Positions 28,159-38,104 of a stretch of DNA of 64,000 nt are shown piece by piece; the stretch's first letter is position 1, and each line of letters opens with the position of its first letter. Under the pieces are notes generated by a model. It did not search any database. It saw nothing but the letters and a program-made list of their open reading frames with translations, and was not told where the DNA came from. Position numbers and translations under genes: made by a program. Origin of the DNA: an uncultured Luminiphilus sp. (lineage in GTDB: Bacteria; Pseudomonadota; Gammaproteobacteria; Pseudomonadales; Halieaceae); assembly GCA_943789425.1 (NCBI GenBank), contig CALSUB010000010.1, forward strand, positions 52,442 through 116,441. The letters run 5' to 3'.

Positions 28159-29216
28159 ATGTCGACGAATACTGATGACTTACGCATTCGCAATCTGCGC
28201 GAGTTATTAATCCCCGAACAACTCATCGAAGAAATGCCTGCTCAAGGCGGCGTTGCGGAGCACGTCACGGCGTCTCGTGGTGCGATTCAATCTGTTCTCG
28301 AGAAGACGGATGATCGTCTGATCGTTGTTGTCGGCCCCTGTTCGATCCATGACCCGGTAGCGGCAATTGATTACGCTGGGCGTCTTGCGGAATTGAACAA
28401 GACAGTCTCAGACCAGCTGTTGGTCGTTATGCGCGTTTATTTTGAAAAACCGCGCACGACGGTGGGTTGGAAGGGACTGATCAACGATCCTCACCTCGAT
28501 AATTCTTTTGACGTGAACGAGGGGCTGCGCCGAGCGAGAGGGTTGCTGCTAGAAATCAACGCCATGGGGCTGCCCACCGCGACGGAATACTTAGATTTAA
28601 TCTCACCGCAGTACATCGCGGATCTGATTGCTTGGGGTGCAATTGGCGCGCGGACAACCGAAAGCCAGAGTCATCGCGAGCTGGCGAGCGGGCTCTCCTG
28701 TCCGGTAGGTTTTAAAAACGGCACCGGTGGCAATATTCAGATTGCTGTCGATGCCATTGGCGCAGCGCAGCATTCACATCACTTTTTGTCTGTCACCAAA
28801 AGAGGGCAGTGTGCCATCGTTGAAACGGCGGGTAACCCCTACTGCCATCTCATTTTGCGAGGTGGCCCACAGCCCAATTACGATATGTTTTCGGTCGACG
28901 ATGCCTGTGCCATGCTCCGCAAAGCGTCATTGCCAGAGGCCATCATGATTGATGCCAGCCATGCCAACAGTCGTAAAAAGCCCACTCTGCAAGTGGCCGT
29001 GTCTGAAGATATTGCGTCGCAAATAGAGCGGGGGGATCATCGTATCGTCGGTTAATGTTGGAGGGCTTCATCGAGGGAGGCCGGCAAGATGTGGTGAATA
29101 TCGATGATCTGGAATACGGCAAAAGTATTACTGATCCTTGTATGGATTGGGACCAGACAGCGGCGACACTGCGTCATCTTGCTCAAGCCGTTGAGCGGCG
29201 TCGAGCCGCGGGATAA
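28159..29216 (+). CDS. 3-deoxy-7-phosphoheptulonate synthase, AroF/G/H class (frame broken near the C-terminus)
   Basis: First step of the shikimate pathway: joins PEP and erythrose 4-phosphate. The N-terminus MSTNTDDLRIRNLRELL matches the class I alpha type; VVVGPCSIHDP, PRTTVGWKGLINDP and CPVGFKNGTGG are catalytic blocks. FLSVTK is the form seen in the phenylalanine-sensitive AroG. The frame stops at 29055 after HRIVG; with one base added at about 29052 it continues VMLEGFIEGG then LEYGKSITDPCMDWD, ending at 29216. The corrected length is 352 residues against about 350 in E. coli. Confidence 0.92.
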
Positions 29217-29233
29217 AGATAAGGGGAAGCTGC

Positions 29234-30976
29234 ATGTACCATCACGCAGTAACACGACTTCACATTGCGATGCTCAGTGCGATTGCTCTGGTGGCCATCG
29301 TCAGCGCGACTGCCGCAGCAGCGCAAGAGCGAGAGCTCATCGTACCCCGGCCACAGTCTGAGATGACGATTGCGGAGCTGTCAGAGGAAGTCTATGACGA
29401 GGTGAAATCACTGCATGCCTTTCAGGCAATGCCGCTGCCAGATTCACCAGAGCGTCGTCGAACGTTAGAAATTCGGCTCGATGAAAAGACCATTAACTTA
29501 CTCAAAAATATTATGGCACTGTCGCACCGTGTTCTGGCAAAGCCAGAGGACGCCCCCGAGAGGGCGACGCTGCGGCAACTCGTGCAGTCGCGAGGCATTG
29601 AGATAGAGCAAACACTGGTGCTTCGTTTTGCCAGTTTGACCGAGAGATTGAACCAGTCACTGGCTCGCCAAGCTAGCCTGTCCGGCGCTGCATTGCTGAG
29701 CGAGGAGTCACTGGGCGAATTATTAGATGGGCAACGCCTTCAGTACCTGTCACTCGCTTCTGACCTCACGCTGTTAATGAAGACGCTTGAGCTGGAGGAG
29801 ACGGATCTCAGAAAAAAAGTCATCAGCACATTGACCTATTTTGGCGATGAGATGATGGGGCTTGTCCATCTTCACCGGCACGGCCTTAGTATGCTCTCAG
29901 CCCGAAGCGCTGCTGATGGCACTGACGCTGATTTGCTACAGGCAGCGCGATTTGAGTCCGAACGATTAGAGCTGGCAACCAAACGCTTGAGAAAGGTGGT
30001 GACACAACTCGAGCTCTTGGGCGGCGATACGCTGGAAATGCGGCGGACGCTCATTGAAGAACGCCGAGGTTTGGCGCTGACGTTAGTCGACACTGCCGTC
30101 ATCAATGTCTTATACGCTGAGATATCCGGTGAGGTCCGTGATTGGCTCTCGGTTCGGGGCATCGGTGCGGCGATTTCTTTTGTTTTATTCGTGGTCATTG
30201 TGATTCTCTCTCGCGCCTTGTCACGAATCGCAAAGCGCCTGACAGCGCGTGCGCTGAAAAATGCTGAGGAGTCGGTCTCTCAACTGCTGCGGGAGACCTT
30301 GATTTCGATGGCAGGCACCGTCGTATTTTTAATTGGGATGTTGGTGGCGTTGTCTCAAATTGGCATCTCCGTGACGCCACTGATTGCAGGATTAGGGGTC
30401 ATTGGCTTTATCGTCGGTTTCGCCCTGCAAGATACGCTGGCCAATTTTGCATCAGGTGCCATGATTTTGGCGTATCGACCTTTTGACACCGGTGACTTCA
30501 TCTCCGCGGCGGATGTGGAAGGCGAGGTCCGCAAGATGAACTTGGTGAACACGACGATAGTGACCGTTGATAATCGAGTGCTCATTATCCCAAACAGCAA
30601 GATTTGGGGTGGTGTCATTATGAACTTCACTGGACAGCATCTTCGTCGTACCGATGTGATTTACGGCGTGAGTTATAGCGAGGATCTAGATCACGTACAG
30701 CGAGTATTGGAAGAGTTGATAGCCGCTGATGAACGTTTTCTGACAACGCCACCGGCGATCGTGCGAGTCAAGCACTTCGGCGATTCCTCAATCGATTTTA
30801 TGGTGCGCGCTTATGTGAGAACCGAGCAGTTCTGGGAGACGCTGTGGGCACTTAACAAGTCGGTTAAACAACGATTCGACGCAGAGGGGATTAGCATTCC
30901 GTTTCCGCAGCGTGACGTGCATATGCTGACGGCATCTGAGTCACCAGCAGAGCGATCGGGAGAGGAGCCCGCCTAG
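29234..30976 (+). CDS. MscS-family mechanosensitive ion channel with large periplasmic domain
   Basis: Tension-gated inner-membrane channel protecting against hypo-osmotic shock. It has 580 residues: a signal-like N-terminal helix, a long helical periplasmic region (about 30-290), then helices near 305-325 and 350-375 and the pore helix in GLGVIGFIVGFALQDTLANF. The beta domain with FDTGDFISAADVEGEV and VDNRVLIIPNSKIWGG and the alpha/beta vestibule follow. Start ATG with AAGGGG before it. Its end overlaps the convergent DUF481 gene by four bases. Confidence 0.93.
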   Translation: MYHHAVTRLHIAMLSAIALVAIVSATAAAAQERELIVPRPQSEMTIAELSEEVYDEVKSLHAFQAMPLPDSPERRRTLEIRLDEKTINLLKNIMALSHRVLAKPEDAPERATLRQLVQSRGIEIEQTLVLRFASLTERLNQSLARQASLSGAALLSEESLGELLDGQRLQYLSLASDLTLLMKTLELEETDLRKKVISTLTYFGDEMMGLVHLHRHGLSMLSARSAADGTDADLLQAARFESERLELATKRLRKVVTQLELLGGDTLEMRRTLIEERRGLALTLVDTAVINVLYAEISGEVRDWLSVRGIGAAISFVLFVVIVILSRALSRIAKRLTARALKNAEESVSQLLRETLISMAGTVVFLIGMLVALSQIGISVTPLIAGLGVIGFIVGFALQDTLANFASGAMILAYRPFDTGDFISAADVEGEVRKMNLVNTTIVTVDNRVLIIPNSKIWGGVIMNFTGQHLRRTDVIYGVSYSEDLDHVQRVLEELIAADERFLTTPPAIVRVKHFGDSSIDFMVRAYVRTEQFWETLWALNKSVKQRFDAEGISIPFPQRDVHMLTASESPAERSGEEPA

Positions 30977-32121
30977 TAGCTCCAAGTAATGCCAGTAGTG
31001 ATGGTGTAGTCGGTCGTATCTACTTTTAGTTGCCCTCGCTGGTCCGCAGAACTGTCAAATTCAGTGCGTGCGTTGATACTCCAGTAGAAGCTCGGAAACA
31101 GCTCCCAACTCAACATCAAATTTAAATCGCCTCTCAGATCTCCCCATTCAGACAGCGACGGGTAAGCGTTGCCTACCATGGAAATATCCATGTCACGAGA
31201 GGCGAAGCTGTAGAGGTGCCACTGCATGTTAAAAAACATCTCAGCGGCATTATCGATCAGGTCCCCATCCCCATTCTTTGGATTGACACAATCAATGGCC
31301 TCCCCGTTTGAGCCGAGGCTAATGTCGGGATCGTCGCAAGAAAACGTGCGCTCTTGAACACCCTGAATACCCGTGGAAACGGCCAGTTCATGCCCTAATT
31401 CCTGTATGAAATAGCGCCCTACGCCGACACCCATCGAGAACCGGTGATCAACACCGAGCGCATCATTGGAAGAATAGACGGCATTGAGCACGCGATAGGA
31501 CTGCGCGGCACCACGCGACCGCCAAAATTCGCGATAGAGGGTGAAATTTGAGCTATTGAGAGTGTTCTTCACCGTGTCACCCTCCGCGTTAAGGGCCTTT
31601 GTCTGGTTGTCGTCAATTCGTCCAGAAAAACCCGTACGTCCCCCCCGCGTATCGTAGGTGCCAGAAGTCGACAGGGATAACGTAACGGCGTTCGGGTCAG
31701 CATAAATAGTGCTGGTCACTTTGAGATCTAACTGATCGACCAGTTGCTCTTCGATAGAGCGAATCTCAACAATATCCTCTAGATCCAGTTGCCGCTCGCC
31801 GCCGCGAACCTTGAAAGTGAGTACACTCCTCTCCTCTGTCTTGGCGAAGCGACCATAAAGTCGTTCCCCGTCGTCGAGACGCACTTCGTAGACGTAACGG
31901 CTGTCAATTTGCTGGACCTCACGCCATTTAATCTTGATCACGCCGGCATAGTCGGTGTTGAGGGCTAATTTTCCGGCACTCATCGAGTCGATGGCACCGG
32001 TAATCGTATCGCCGTTATCAACCGTGACCACATCGGTCTTGGTGTGGGCCGAGGTGATGGTGCTGTAGAGTGCGACGAGGCTTGCTAGAGCGATACAGGC
32101 TAGATGAGGGACAGGACGCAT
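30973..32121 (-). CDS. DUF481 outer-membrane protein with repeated N-terminal beta domain
   Basis: It has 382 residues. A signal peptide (LACIALASLVALYSTITSA) is followed by two related short beta segments (NGDTITGAIDSMSAGKLAL and DGERLYGRFAKTEERSVL, each leading to a conserved hydrophobic strand pair) and a DUF481 barrel from about 145 to the terminal TITTGITWSY. The family is thought to form salt-stress-induced or uncharacterised outer-membrane barrels; no substrate can be named. It has no operon partner on this strand, and the VOC gene lies upstream. Confidence 0.85.
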   Translation of the reverse strand: MRPVPHLACIALASLVALYSTITSAHTKTDVVTVDNGDTITGAIDSMSAGKLALNTDYAGVIKIKWREVQQIDSRYVYEVRLDDGERLYGRFAKTEERSVLTFKVRGGERQLDLEDIVEIRSIEEQLVDQLDLKVTSTIYADPNAVTLSLSTSGTYDTRGGRTGFSGRIDDNQTKALNAEGDTVKNTLNSSNFTLYREFWRSRGAAQSYRVLNAVYSSNDALGVDHRFSMGVGVGRYFIQELGHELAVSTGIQGVQERTFSCDDPDISLGSNGEAIDCVNPKNGDGDLIDNAAEMFFNMQWHLYSFASRDMDISMVGNAYPSLSEWGDLRGDLNLMLSWELFPSFYWSINARTEFDSSADQRGQLKVDTTDYTITTGITWSY

Positions 32122-32168
32122 AACAAAAAGTATCCGATGGTTAAGAATTCGTTACCAATGCCAGCGCC

Positions 32169-32546
32169 TTAGCCAGCTCCCATTTGACAGAAGCACAGTT
32201 TATTGCCATCGGGGTCGCGAACATAAGCGCCATAAAAGAAATCAGGCATGCGCTCTCCCGGCGGGCCATCACAGGTCGCGCCTAATGCGATTGCTTTGGC
32301 GTACATTTCATCGCAGGCTGCTCGACTGCCTGCTCGGATGGCTACCATCGTGCCATTACCCGCACTGGGTGCTTTTTCATCATAAGGGATGCAAATGGCC
32401 AGCATCGGATTTTGCACATCCGTTCCATAGAGCGCGATACGCTCATTGCCCATGACGTGGCCGGCGTCGATGACGCTTAATAGTTCAGCATAGAAAGCGT
32501 TGGCCCGCTCAAAGTCAGTGACGCCAAGAGTGGTATACGCAAGCAT
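32169..32546 (-). CDS. VOC-family (glyoxalase-like) protein
   Basis: It has 125 residues from the ATG at 32546 with GGAG eight bases upstream. The vicinal-oxygen-chelate fold is seen from TLGVTDFERANAFYAELL and from YVRDPDGNKLCFCQMG, where the penultimate Asp-Pro-Asp-Gly-Asn turn is diagnostic. Metal ligands are incomplete by eye, so it may be a binding protein and not an enzyme. An inverted repeat just upstream (32573-32590) may regulate it. Confidence 0.85.
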   Translation of the reverse strand: MLAYTTLGVTDFERANAFYAELLSVIDAGHVMGNERIALYGTDVQNPMLAICIPYDEKAPSAGNGTMVAIRAGSRAACDEMYAKAIALGATCDGPPGERMPDFFYGAYVRDPDGNKLCFCQMGAG

Positions 32547-32572
32547 TGCAGTCTCCTTTTGTTGTGATAACA

Positions 32573-32590
32573 ACGCAGTTTTTACTGCGT
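32573..32590. promoter_or_regulatory. Perfect inverted repeat, possible operator upstream of the VOC gene
   Basis: ACGCAGT-TTTT-ACTGCGT forms an exact seven-base dyad, 26 bases upstream of the VOC start and 135 bases before the divergent SLC13 gene. A second short dyad, GTTG-TGATAA-CAAC, adjoins it (32561-32574). The position suits an operator; the bound protein is unknown. Confidence 0.4.
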
Positions 32591-32724
32591 CACAGTGCAG
32601 TCTAGTGGCAAAACTACAGCACGGAGTCTATCGGTGAAGCGGGAGGATGACCAGATTTTGACCTTTTTCTGTCACCTAAAGAACGCGTATTCTGGCGGTC
32701 TATCAAGACGGAAGCAGAAAATAC

Positions 32725-34446
32725 ATGGAGCAGGTGTTAATTGCCCTGATTGTAGCGGCATTAATCGGGTGTCTCATATTCAGCCGATGGTCGCCGCCGC
32801 TATTGTTCTCGGCAGCGATGGCGGCCTGTGTGATGGTGGGCCCGATTGACCTGTCGACTGTCATGTCGAAGGCAACCAATGAAGGGCTCGTCACTTTGCT
32901 GCTGCTGATGATGGTGTCCGTTGGCCTTGAGCGGCTGCCGTGGTTGTTGTCCTTGTCTCGATATGTCGTCCGGCGATCGTTACCTAAAACCCTTTTAGGT
33001 TTGTCTGGTATGACCATGTTGTTTTCTGCTTTCGTGAATAACACGGCCGTGGTGGCAACGCTCGCCGGCACGTTAAGAAAGAACCCCCACCACGCAGCGA
33101 GCCAGATTCTATTGCCCATCTCTTATGCGGCCATTCTCGGCGGGACTCTGACCCTGATCGGGACTTCTACCAATCTCATCGTCAGCAGTTTTTTAGAGGA
33201 CTTAACCGGCAGCGGCATTGCCTTCTTTGCCTTTTTACCCGTGGCATTGCCGGCGGCGATAGCAGGATTGGCAGCGATGTTATTGATGCACCGAGTGCTC
33301 CCAGCCAGTCACGAGGCGAACGCTCAAACCAACGATTTTCTGATCGAGATGGTGGTCGCTGATGACTCTCGACTGGCGGGTCATACCGTATTGGAAAACG
33401 GACTGAGAGATCTTGGTGATTTATTTCTAGTGGAAGTAGTGCGGCAAGGGCGATCGATGACACCGGTCATGCCAGATGAATATTTAGAGGCGGGTGACCG
33501 ACTGATTTTTTCAGGTGACGTTACAAAGGTAGGTATTTTAGAGCGCTTCCACGGCTTGCGTTCTTTTGCGCTGAACCAAGGGTTGTTAGGCACTAACTTA
33601 ACCGAAGTGGTTTTGTTGCCCGGTGCGCCGGTGATCGGCCTGACGATTAAGCAAAGTGAGTTCCGGTCACGTTTTGATGCGGCCGTCGTGGGTCTTCATC
33701 GCGATGGCGAGCGGTTGTCAGGAAAGCTGGGCAACATCTCGCTACGAGCTGGTGACTCGCTGATGCTGGCGGTGGGAGCAGACTTCCACAAGCGCAGTAA
33801 TTTGAGCCGAAATTTTTTAATTGTCGACAACAGTGTTGCCAGCCACAGCCTTTCGACGACAAAGAGCGTCATCACCGCAGTGGGAATGACCGCAGCAGTG
33901 GGTTGTTCTATCGCCGGTTGGGTACCTTTGTCGACAGGGTTAATGTTTCTGTTGCTGCTGATGTTGTCGCTCAAACTATTCAGCGCCGCTGAATTACGCC
34001 GACGCTTCCCTTTCGAGATGTGGTTGATCGTCTCCTCAGCGCTGGCCATTTCACAGGCTGTACTGAATTCAGGATTGATGGAAACGGCGATGCTGGGTCT
34101 CTCCCCAATGCTCGCGGCGCTCTCGCCAACAATGATGTTAGTACTGATTTACGGCTTGACGTTGGCTATGACAGAGCTGATGACCAATAACGCCGCTGCC
34201 GCACTGATGTTTCCCATCGGATACTCCATTGCCGTCACGACGGGCCTCGAGCCAATGGCATTTGTCATGGCAGTGGCACTGGGAGGCAGTGCCTCGTTTT
34301 TAACCCCCTATGGCTACGCCACGAATCTGATGGTGCAGAACCTCGGCGGATATTCGCGTCAAGACTACATTCGATTTGGTTGGTTGGTATCGCTGGCTTA
34401 TTCAAGTGTGGTGTTGCTGCTACTCCCACGAGTCTTTCCGTTTTAG
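32725..34446 (+). CDS. SLC13-family anion permease with two TrkA-C (RCK) domains
   Basis: Inner-membrane transporter of the divalent-anion/sodium symporter superfamily; members with inserted RCK-C domains often carry sulfate, but the substrate is not provable here. It has 573 residues. The N-terminal helical block includes FVNNTAVVATLAGTL and LGGTLTLIGTSTNLIVSSF; two RCK-C domains lie at about 207-285 and 290-375 (LEAGDRLIFSGDV; LRAGDSLMLAVGADF). The second helical block has the repeated TELMTNNAAAALMFP and LTPYGYATNLMV motifs. Confidence 0.88.
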   Translation: MEQVLIALIVAALIGCLIFSRWSPPLLFSAAMAACVMVGPIDLSTVMSKATNEGLVTLLLLMMVSVGLERLPWLLSLSRYVVRRSLPKTLLGLSGMTMLFSAFVNNTAVVATLAGTLRKNPHHAASQILLPISYAAILGGTLTLIGTSTNLIVSSFLEDLTGSGIAFFAFLPVALPAAIAGLAAMLLMHRVLPASHEANAQTNDFLIEMVVADDSRLAGHTVLENGLRDLGDLFLVEVVRQGRSMTPVMPDEYLEAGDRLIFSGDVTKVGILERFHGLRSFALNQGLLGTNLTEVVLLPGAPVIGLTIKQSEFRSRFDAAVVGLHRDGERLSGKLGNISLRAGDSLMLAVGADFHKRSNLSRNFLIVDNSVASHSLSTTKSVITAVGMTAAVGCSIAGWVPLSTGLMFLLLLMLSLKLFSAAELRRRFPFEMWLIVSSALAISQAVLNSGLMETAMLGLSPMLAALSPTMMLVLIYGLTLAMTELMTNNAAAALMFPIGYSIAVTTGLEPMAFVMAVALGGSASFLTPYGYATNLMVQNLGGYSRQDYIRFGWLVSLAYSSVVLLLLPRVFPF

Positions 34447-34730
34447 CACGGACCGTAGCGGACAGTGATGGTCATGCTGACCCGCGTTGGCGGCCTCAGC
34501 AAAATGACCGATAATCCTGCTGTGGCCGATAGTGTGGGCAGTAATGACGAGAGCTTACCAGCGTTGCTTTCGGCAACAGCGCCGATGGCATGGCAGGCGG
34601 CTTCCAACCGTTTTAGCGAGGCATTGCGGTATGCGGTGTGTTGCGCAGCCGGGTTTGTGGGATGTCGATCGTTGTTGTCTCAGGTGTTTTGGTTGCTGAG
34701 GTGTGAACCCTTTGATGTGAGTTGATCTTT

Positions 34731-36176
34731 ATGAGTGTAACCCCTGATCAGTGGGTCGAAGCCCACGTAGGCCCGGTAGCCGAGGCGTTGTCGTCAGCGG
34801 TGTTTTACGCCATCCCCGTTGCCGGCACACAGGTGCCCTTGATCGTCATATGGTTGGCGGTCGCGGCCGTTTTTTTTACCGTCTATTTGCGGTTCATCAA
34901 TTTACGCGCTCTGGGTTTGGCGATCCGTCACGTTAAAGGAGACTTTGCGGATCCGACCGCTCGGGGCGAAATCAGCCACTTTAAGGCGGTTGCCACGGCC
35001 ATTTCTGGCACCGTCGGCGTCGGTAATATTGGCGGTGTGGCCGTTGCGATTTCGCTCGGTGGCCCTGGCGCCGCGTTCTGGTTATTTTTGGCTGGCCTGC
35101 TATCTATGTCTACCAAGTTGGTGGAGTGCACGCTGGGTGTCAAATACCGGCGTTACAACGCCGATGGATCGGTATCGGGCGGCCCCATGTTTTATCTCGA
35201 GAGCTATTTCCGTGAGCGGGGATGGCCTTCTCTGGGAAAAGGCATGGGCGCTTTTTATGCGCTGGCCCTGGTGATTGGCTGTTTGGGTATCGGCAATATG
35301 TTTCAGTCGAATCAAGCCTATGCACAGGTACTGGTGATCACCGGAGGCGAGTCATCGGCGCTGGTCGACATGGGTTGGTTGTTTGGCTTGGGTCTTGCCG
35401 CCATCGTGGCAGCTGTGATTATCGGCGGTATTCAGTCGATCGCCAGAGTGGCGGCTATCTTGGTGCCGGTCATGGCCGTGCTCTATGTGGTGAGCTGTGT
35501 GATTGTTATTACGCTGAGTGCTGAGCACCTGCCGGGGGCGCTGCAGCTGGTTGTCTCTGAGGCATTCACTGGCCAGGCAGCATCGGGTGGCGCGCTGGGC
35601 GCAGTGATTATCGGTTTTCAACGCGCCTTATTCTCGAACGAAGCGGGAATCGGTTCGGCCTCTATTGCTCATGCCGCGGTGAAAACAGAAGCCCCCGCAT
35701 CAGAGGGCATTACCGCGTTACTCGAACCGTTCATCGATACGGTCGTGATTTGCTCGTTGAGCTCGTTGGTAATCCTCACCACCGCAATGCCCCATAACTT
35801 GATGGGGTCAGGTTTGGCGGGCATTGAGTTAACGTCAGCCGCATTTGCTTGGCACTTTGCCTGGGCGCCCTACGTGATTGCCGTTGCGGCATTGCTGTTT
35901 GCCTTTTCAACAACCCTCGCGTGGTCCTACTACGGGTTGAAAGGGTGGACCTATTTGGTCGGAGAGGGCCGCTTCCGTGCGCTGATCTTTCAACTGGTTT
36001 TTTGTGGCTTTATTGCGCTGGGTTGCATGCTGGAGCTGTCAGCGGTACTCGACTTTTCTGATGCGATGGTCTTCTTGATCGCAGTCCCTAATATTCTGGC
36101 CCTGTACTTGTTTGCGCCCATGGTCAAACGTGAGGTTGAGCATTACGTGGCCACTATTCGCGAGCAGGGGCAGTGA
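34731..36176 (+). CDS. Sodium:alanine symporter family (AGCS) transporter
   Basis: Inner-membrane sodium- or proton-coupled importer of alanine or glycine. It has 481 residues from the ATG at 34731. The family signature VGVGNIGGVAVAISLGGPGA is at about 100; LFSNEAGIGSASIAHAA is the second conserved block, and about ten to eleven helices are visible. The ribosome-binding site is weak. The 284 bases before it hold no supported gene. Confidence 0.93.
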   Translation: MSVTPDQWVEAHVGPVAEALSSAVFYAIPVAGTQVPLIVIWLAVAAVFFTVYLRFINLRALGLAIRHVKGDFADPTARGEISHFKAVATAISGTVGVGNIGGVAVAISLGGPGAAFWLFLAGLLSMSTKLVECTLGVKYRRYNADGSVSGGPMFYLESYFRERGWPSLGKGMGAFYALALVIGCLGIGNMFQSNQAYAQVLVITGGESSALVDMGWLFGLGLAAIVAAVIIGGIQSIARVAAILVPVMAVLYVVSCVIVITLSAEHLPGALQLVVSEAFTGQAASGGALGAVIIGFQRALFSNEAGIGSASIAHAAVKTEAPASEGITALLEPFIDTVVICSLSSLVILTTAMPHNLMGSGLAGIELTSAAFAWHFAWAPYVIAVAALLFAFSTTLAWSYYGLKGWTYLVGEGRFRALIFQLVFCGFIALGCMLELSAVLDFSDAMVFLIAVPNILALYLFAPMVKREVEHYVATIREQGQ

Positions 36177-36316
36177 ACTGATCCTGTTCAGTTAGGGCTG
36201 GTGGCACTGGGGGGAAAGTCGGTCGACACGGAGACCACTGGGAGGCCAAGGCGTCTGCTGTGACTGATTGGGGTCATTGCAGCATCATGCCACCCACAGG
36301 TGCCGATCGTTTCAGT

Positions 36317-37138
36317 TCAGTAGGGGCGATCCCCTTCACTGACCACTCGATGTAAGCGCCGTGTGGCCGGGAAAAAATCGTTGATGGGTTTGTGTTGGGT
36401 GCTGCGGTTATCCCATAGCACCAGAGAATTGGTCTGCCACTGAAATCGGCAGGTAAATTCGGGGAGGCTGGCATGGCGCCAGAGAAAATGCAGCACCTCA
36501 CTGGATTCCAGCGAGGGCAAGCCTTCGATGTGAGTGGTGAACAGCGGATTCACAAACAAGACCTTTTTGCCCGTTTCTGGGTGGGTCTGAATGACAGGAT
36601 GACGAGTGGGCGGATTGGCAGCGACCGCATCGGCGAGTCGTTCACGGCCACCGGGGGCACTCAGGCTCTCTTTAAAGCCGTGGCTAAAATCATGCACGGC
36701 CACCAAGTCTGCCAGATACTCCTGCATGCCTACTGAGAGCCCATCGTAGGCGGCTGTCATGCTGGCAAACAAGGTGTCGCCGCCAACCTCTGGAATGGTC
36801 ATTCCGCGGAGCACTGTTACGGAGGGCGGGTGTACCCGGAAGGTCATGTCTGAATGCCATTGTTCTATTTTAGAGGGATTTTCTCGCGTGCTTTCTAGAA
36901 TCATGACCTCAGGAAACGCCTCAACAGTCTGATAGGCAGGATGGGTTTGCAGGGGCCCAAAAATCTCGGCAAGTGCTTTTTGATCTGCGGGTGTGATCGA
37001 TTGATCACGGAGAAACAGCACCTCGTGCTCATTCAGCAGAGCGCGAAGCGTCTGAGCGAGTTCGGTATCGAGCCCCTCACCTAAATTGACCGCTTTCAAT
37101 TCGGCGCCCAGTGCGCCGGCCACTCGCTTCACATGCAT
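36317..37138 (-). CDS. TauD/TfdA-family 2-oxoglutarate-dependent dioxygenase
   Basis: Non-heme iron oxygenase; family members release sulfite from taurine or attack related sulfonates and ethers. It has 273 residues from the ATG at 37138, with GAGGA upstream, giving MHVKRVAGALGAELKAVNL; the longer reading to 37240 has no site. Iron ligands are His-x-Asp in WHSDMTF and the distal His in RRLHRVV, with the 2-oxoglutarate Arg in the same end block. Without tauABC nearby, the substrate remains open. Confidence 0.88.
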   Translation of the reverse strand: MHVKRVAGALGAELKAVNLGEGLDTELAQTLRALLNEHEVLFLRDQSITPADQKALAEIFGPLQTHPAYQTVEAFPEVMILESTRENPSKIEQWHSDMTFRVHPPSVTVLRGMTIPEVGGDTLFASMTAAYDGLSVGMQEYLADLVAVHDFSHGFKESLSAPGGRERLADAVAANPPTRHPVIQTHPETGKKVLFVNPLFTTHIEGLPSLESSEVLHFLWRHASLPEFTCRFQWQTNSLVLWDNRSTQHKPINDFFPATRRLHRVVSEGDRPY

Positions 37139-37324
37139 GGTGATGTCCTCGCTGTGTTTCTGATCTAAACCTGCCAGTGTTGGATTGTGCTCGCCACTGA
37201 CGTGGCAGAGCAACTGTGTATTTGACACGCTAGCGGTCAAGTCGGTGTCTTGCTTCCTCGCTTCGGTACCGATTTTCGCGCCATTGTTAAACGGATGGCA
37301 TCAGTTAATAAAGGAGTAAGTTTG

Positions 37325-37627
37325 ATGAAAAAATGGATTTTTCTCTCGGGATGCTGCGCTGTGCTCGCCGCACCGGTGAGTCAGGCGATTACACCGATGG
37401 CAGCAGCCCCGTTGGCCTTTGAAACATCGCAGCTGCAGATTGCCCAGTCACCTTTGCGCGACGAGCAGTCGCGCACAGTGTCACTATTAGAAGCGACCCA
37501 AGTGCGCGGTCGCGTGCTGCCTTTTGTCATCGGTGTCGCAGCAATTGATATTGCGTTGGCCAGTTTTTATTGGGGGGTTTATGTCCCGCACTACGCCAAT
37601 TATGCACCCGCATTCGACATGCCTTGA
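37325..37627 (+). CDS. Small exported protein next to a C39 peptidase
   Basis: Not recognised. It has 100 residues from an ATG with AAAGGAG ten bases upstream. A clear signal peptide (MKKWIFLSGCCAVLAAPVSQ, cleavage near 23) is followed by a polar segment and one strongly hydrophobic helix at about 69-90 (VLPFVIGVAAIDIALASFYW) with an aromatic end (GVYVPHYANYAP). The next gene overlaps its end by 47 bases in another frame. Its position suggests it may be a substrate or partner of the nearby C39 peptidase. Confidence 0.6.
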   Translation: MKKWIFLSGCCAVLAAPVSQAITPMAAAPLAFETSQLQIAQSPLRDEQSRTVSLLEATQVRGRVLPFVIGVAAIDIALASFYWGVYVPHYANYAPAFDMP

Positions 37628-37901
37628 GGTGGTGGGAGTGGACTTCGAGTCGTCAGACAACGCCGTCAAGCAATTACAGCAAAAGCTTCGACGAGATACC
37701 CGTACACAGTTCCGTGAGCACTATTTTGCGGTGCGGATTCTACCCATACTCTTGATGTGGGCGTTGTTATGGGCATCAGTCACCTGGCTGCTCGCCGGCG
37801 CGGTCTCATTGGCCGTGGCCATTATCGTGTTCTGTGGTGTCACAGTGGCGATTGTGGTCTGGCTGCATCACTGCGCTGTTGAAGCCGCCGATAAACGCTG
37901 A
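37581..37901 (+). CDS. Small two-helix membrane protein
   Basis: Not recognised. It has 106 residues from an ATG preceded by GGGGGG. A soluble N-terminal half (ESSDNAVKQLQQKLRRDTRT, coiled-coil-like) is followed by two helices at about 52-70 and 73-94 (LPILLMWALLWASVTWLLAG; VSLAVAIIVFCGVTVAIVVW). It overlaps the preceding gene by 47 bases and may be co-translated with it. The C39 peptidase gene follows after about 200 bases. Confidence 0.5.
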   Translation: MSRTTPIMHPHSTCLEVVGVDFESSDNAVKQLQQKLRRDTRTQFREHYFAVRILPILLMWALLWASVTWLLAGAVSLAVAIIVFCGVTVAIVVWLHHCAVEAADKR

Positions 37902-38104
37902 CGTCCGGTGACCGCCGGTGAGAGTCCTTGCGATGGGCGTGGTCACCACCGAGCGACTTGATACCGCGAGTCGGGAGACTCCGGACATCAAAAGTGCGGG
38001 CAGTGATCGTGCGTGAATGGCGAGTGCCCACAGTGACATTGGGCATCTTGCCAACTCAGCAGGGGATAGGCGGGCGCTCGATACCGGAGCGCTCGCCGAT
38101 TTTG

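Noticed and set aside
34465..34725. 86-codon frame between the SLC13 and AGCS genes
   Set aside because: No ribosome-binding site, no recognisable domain and an unlikely composition; the region is better left as an intergenic stretch.
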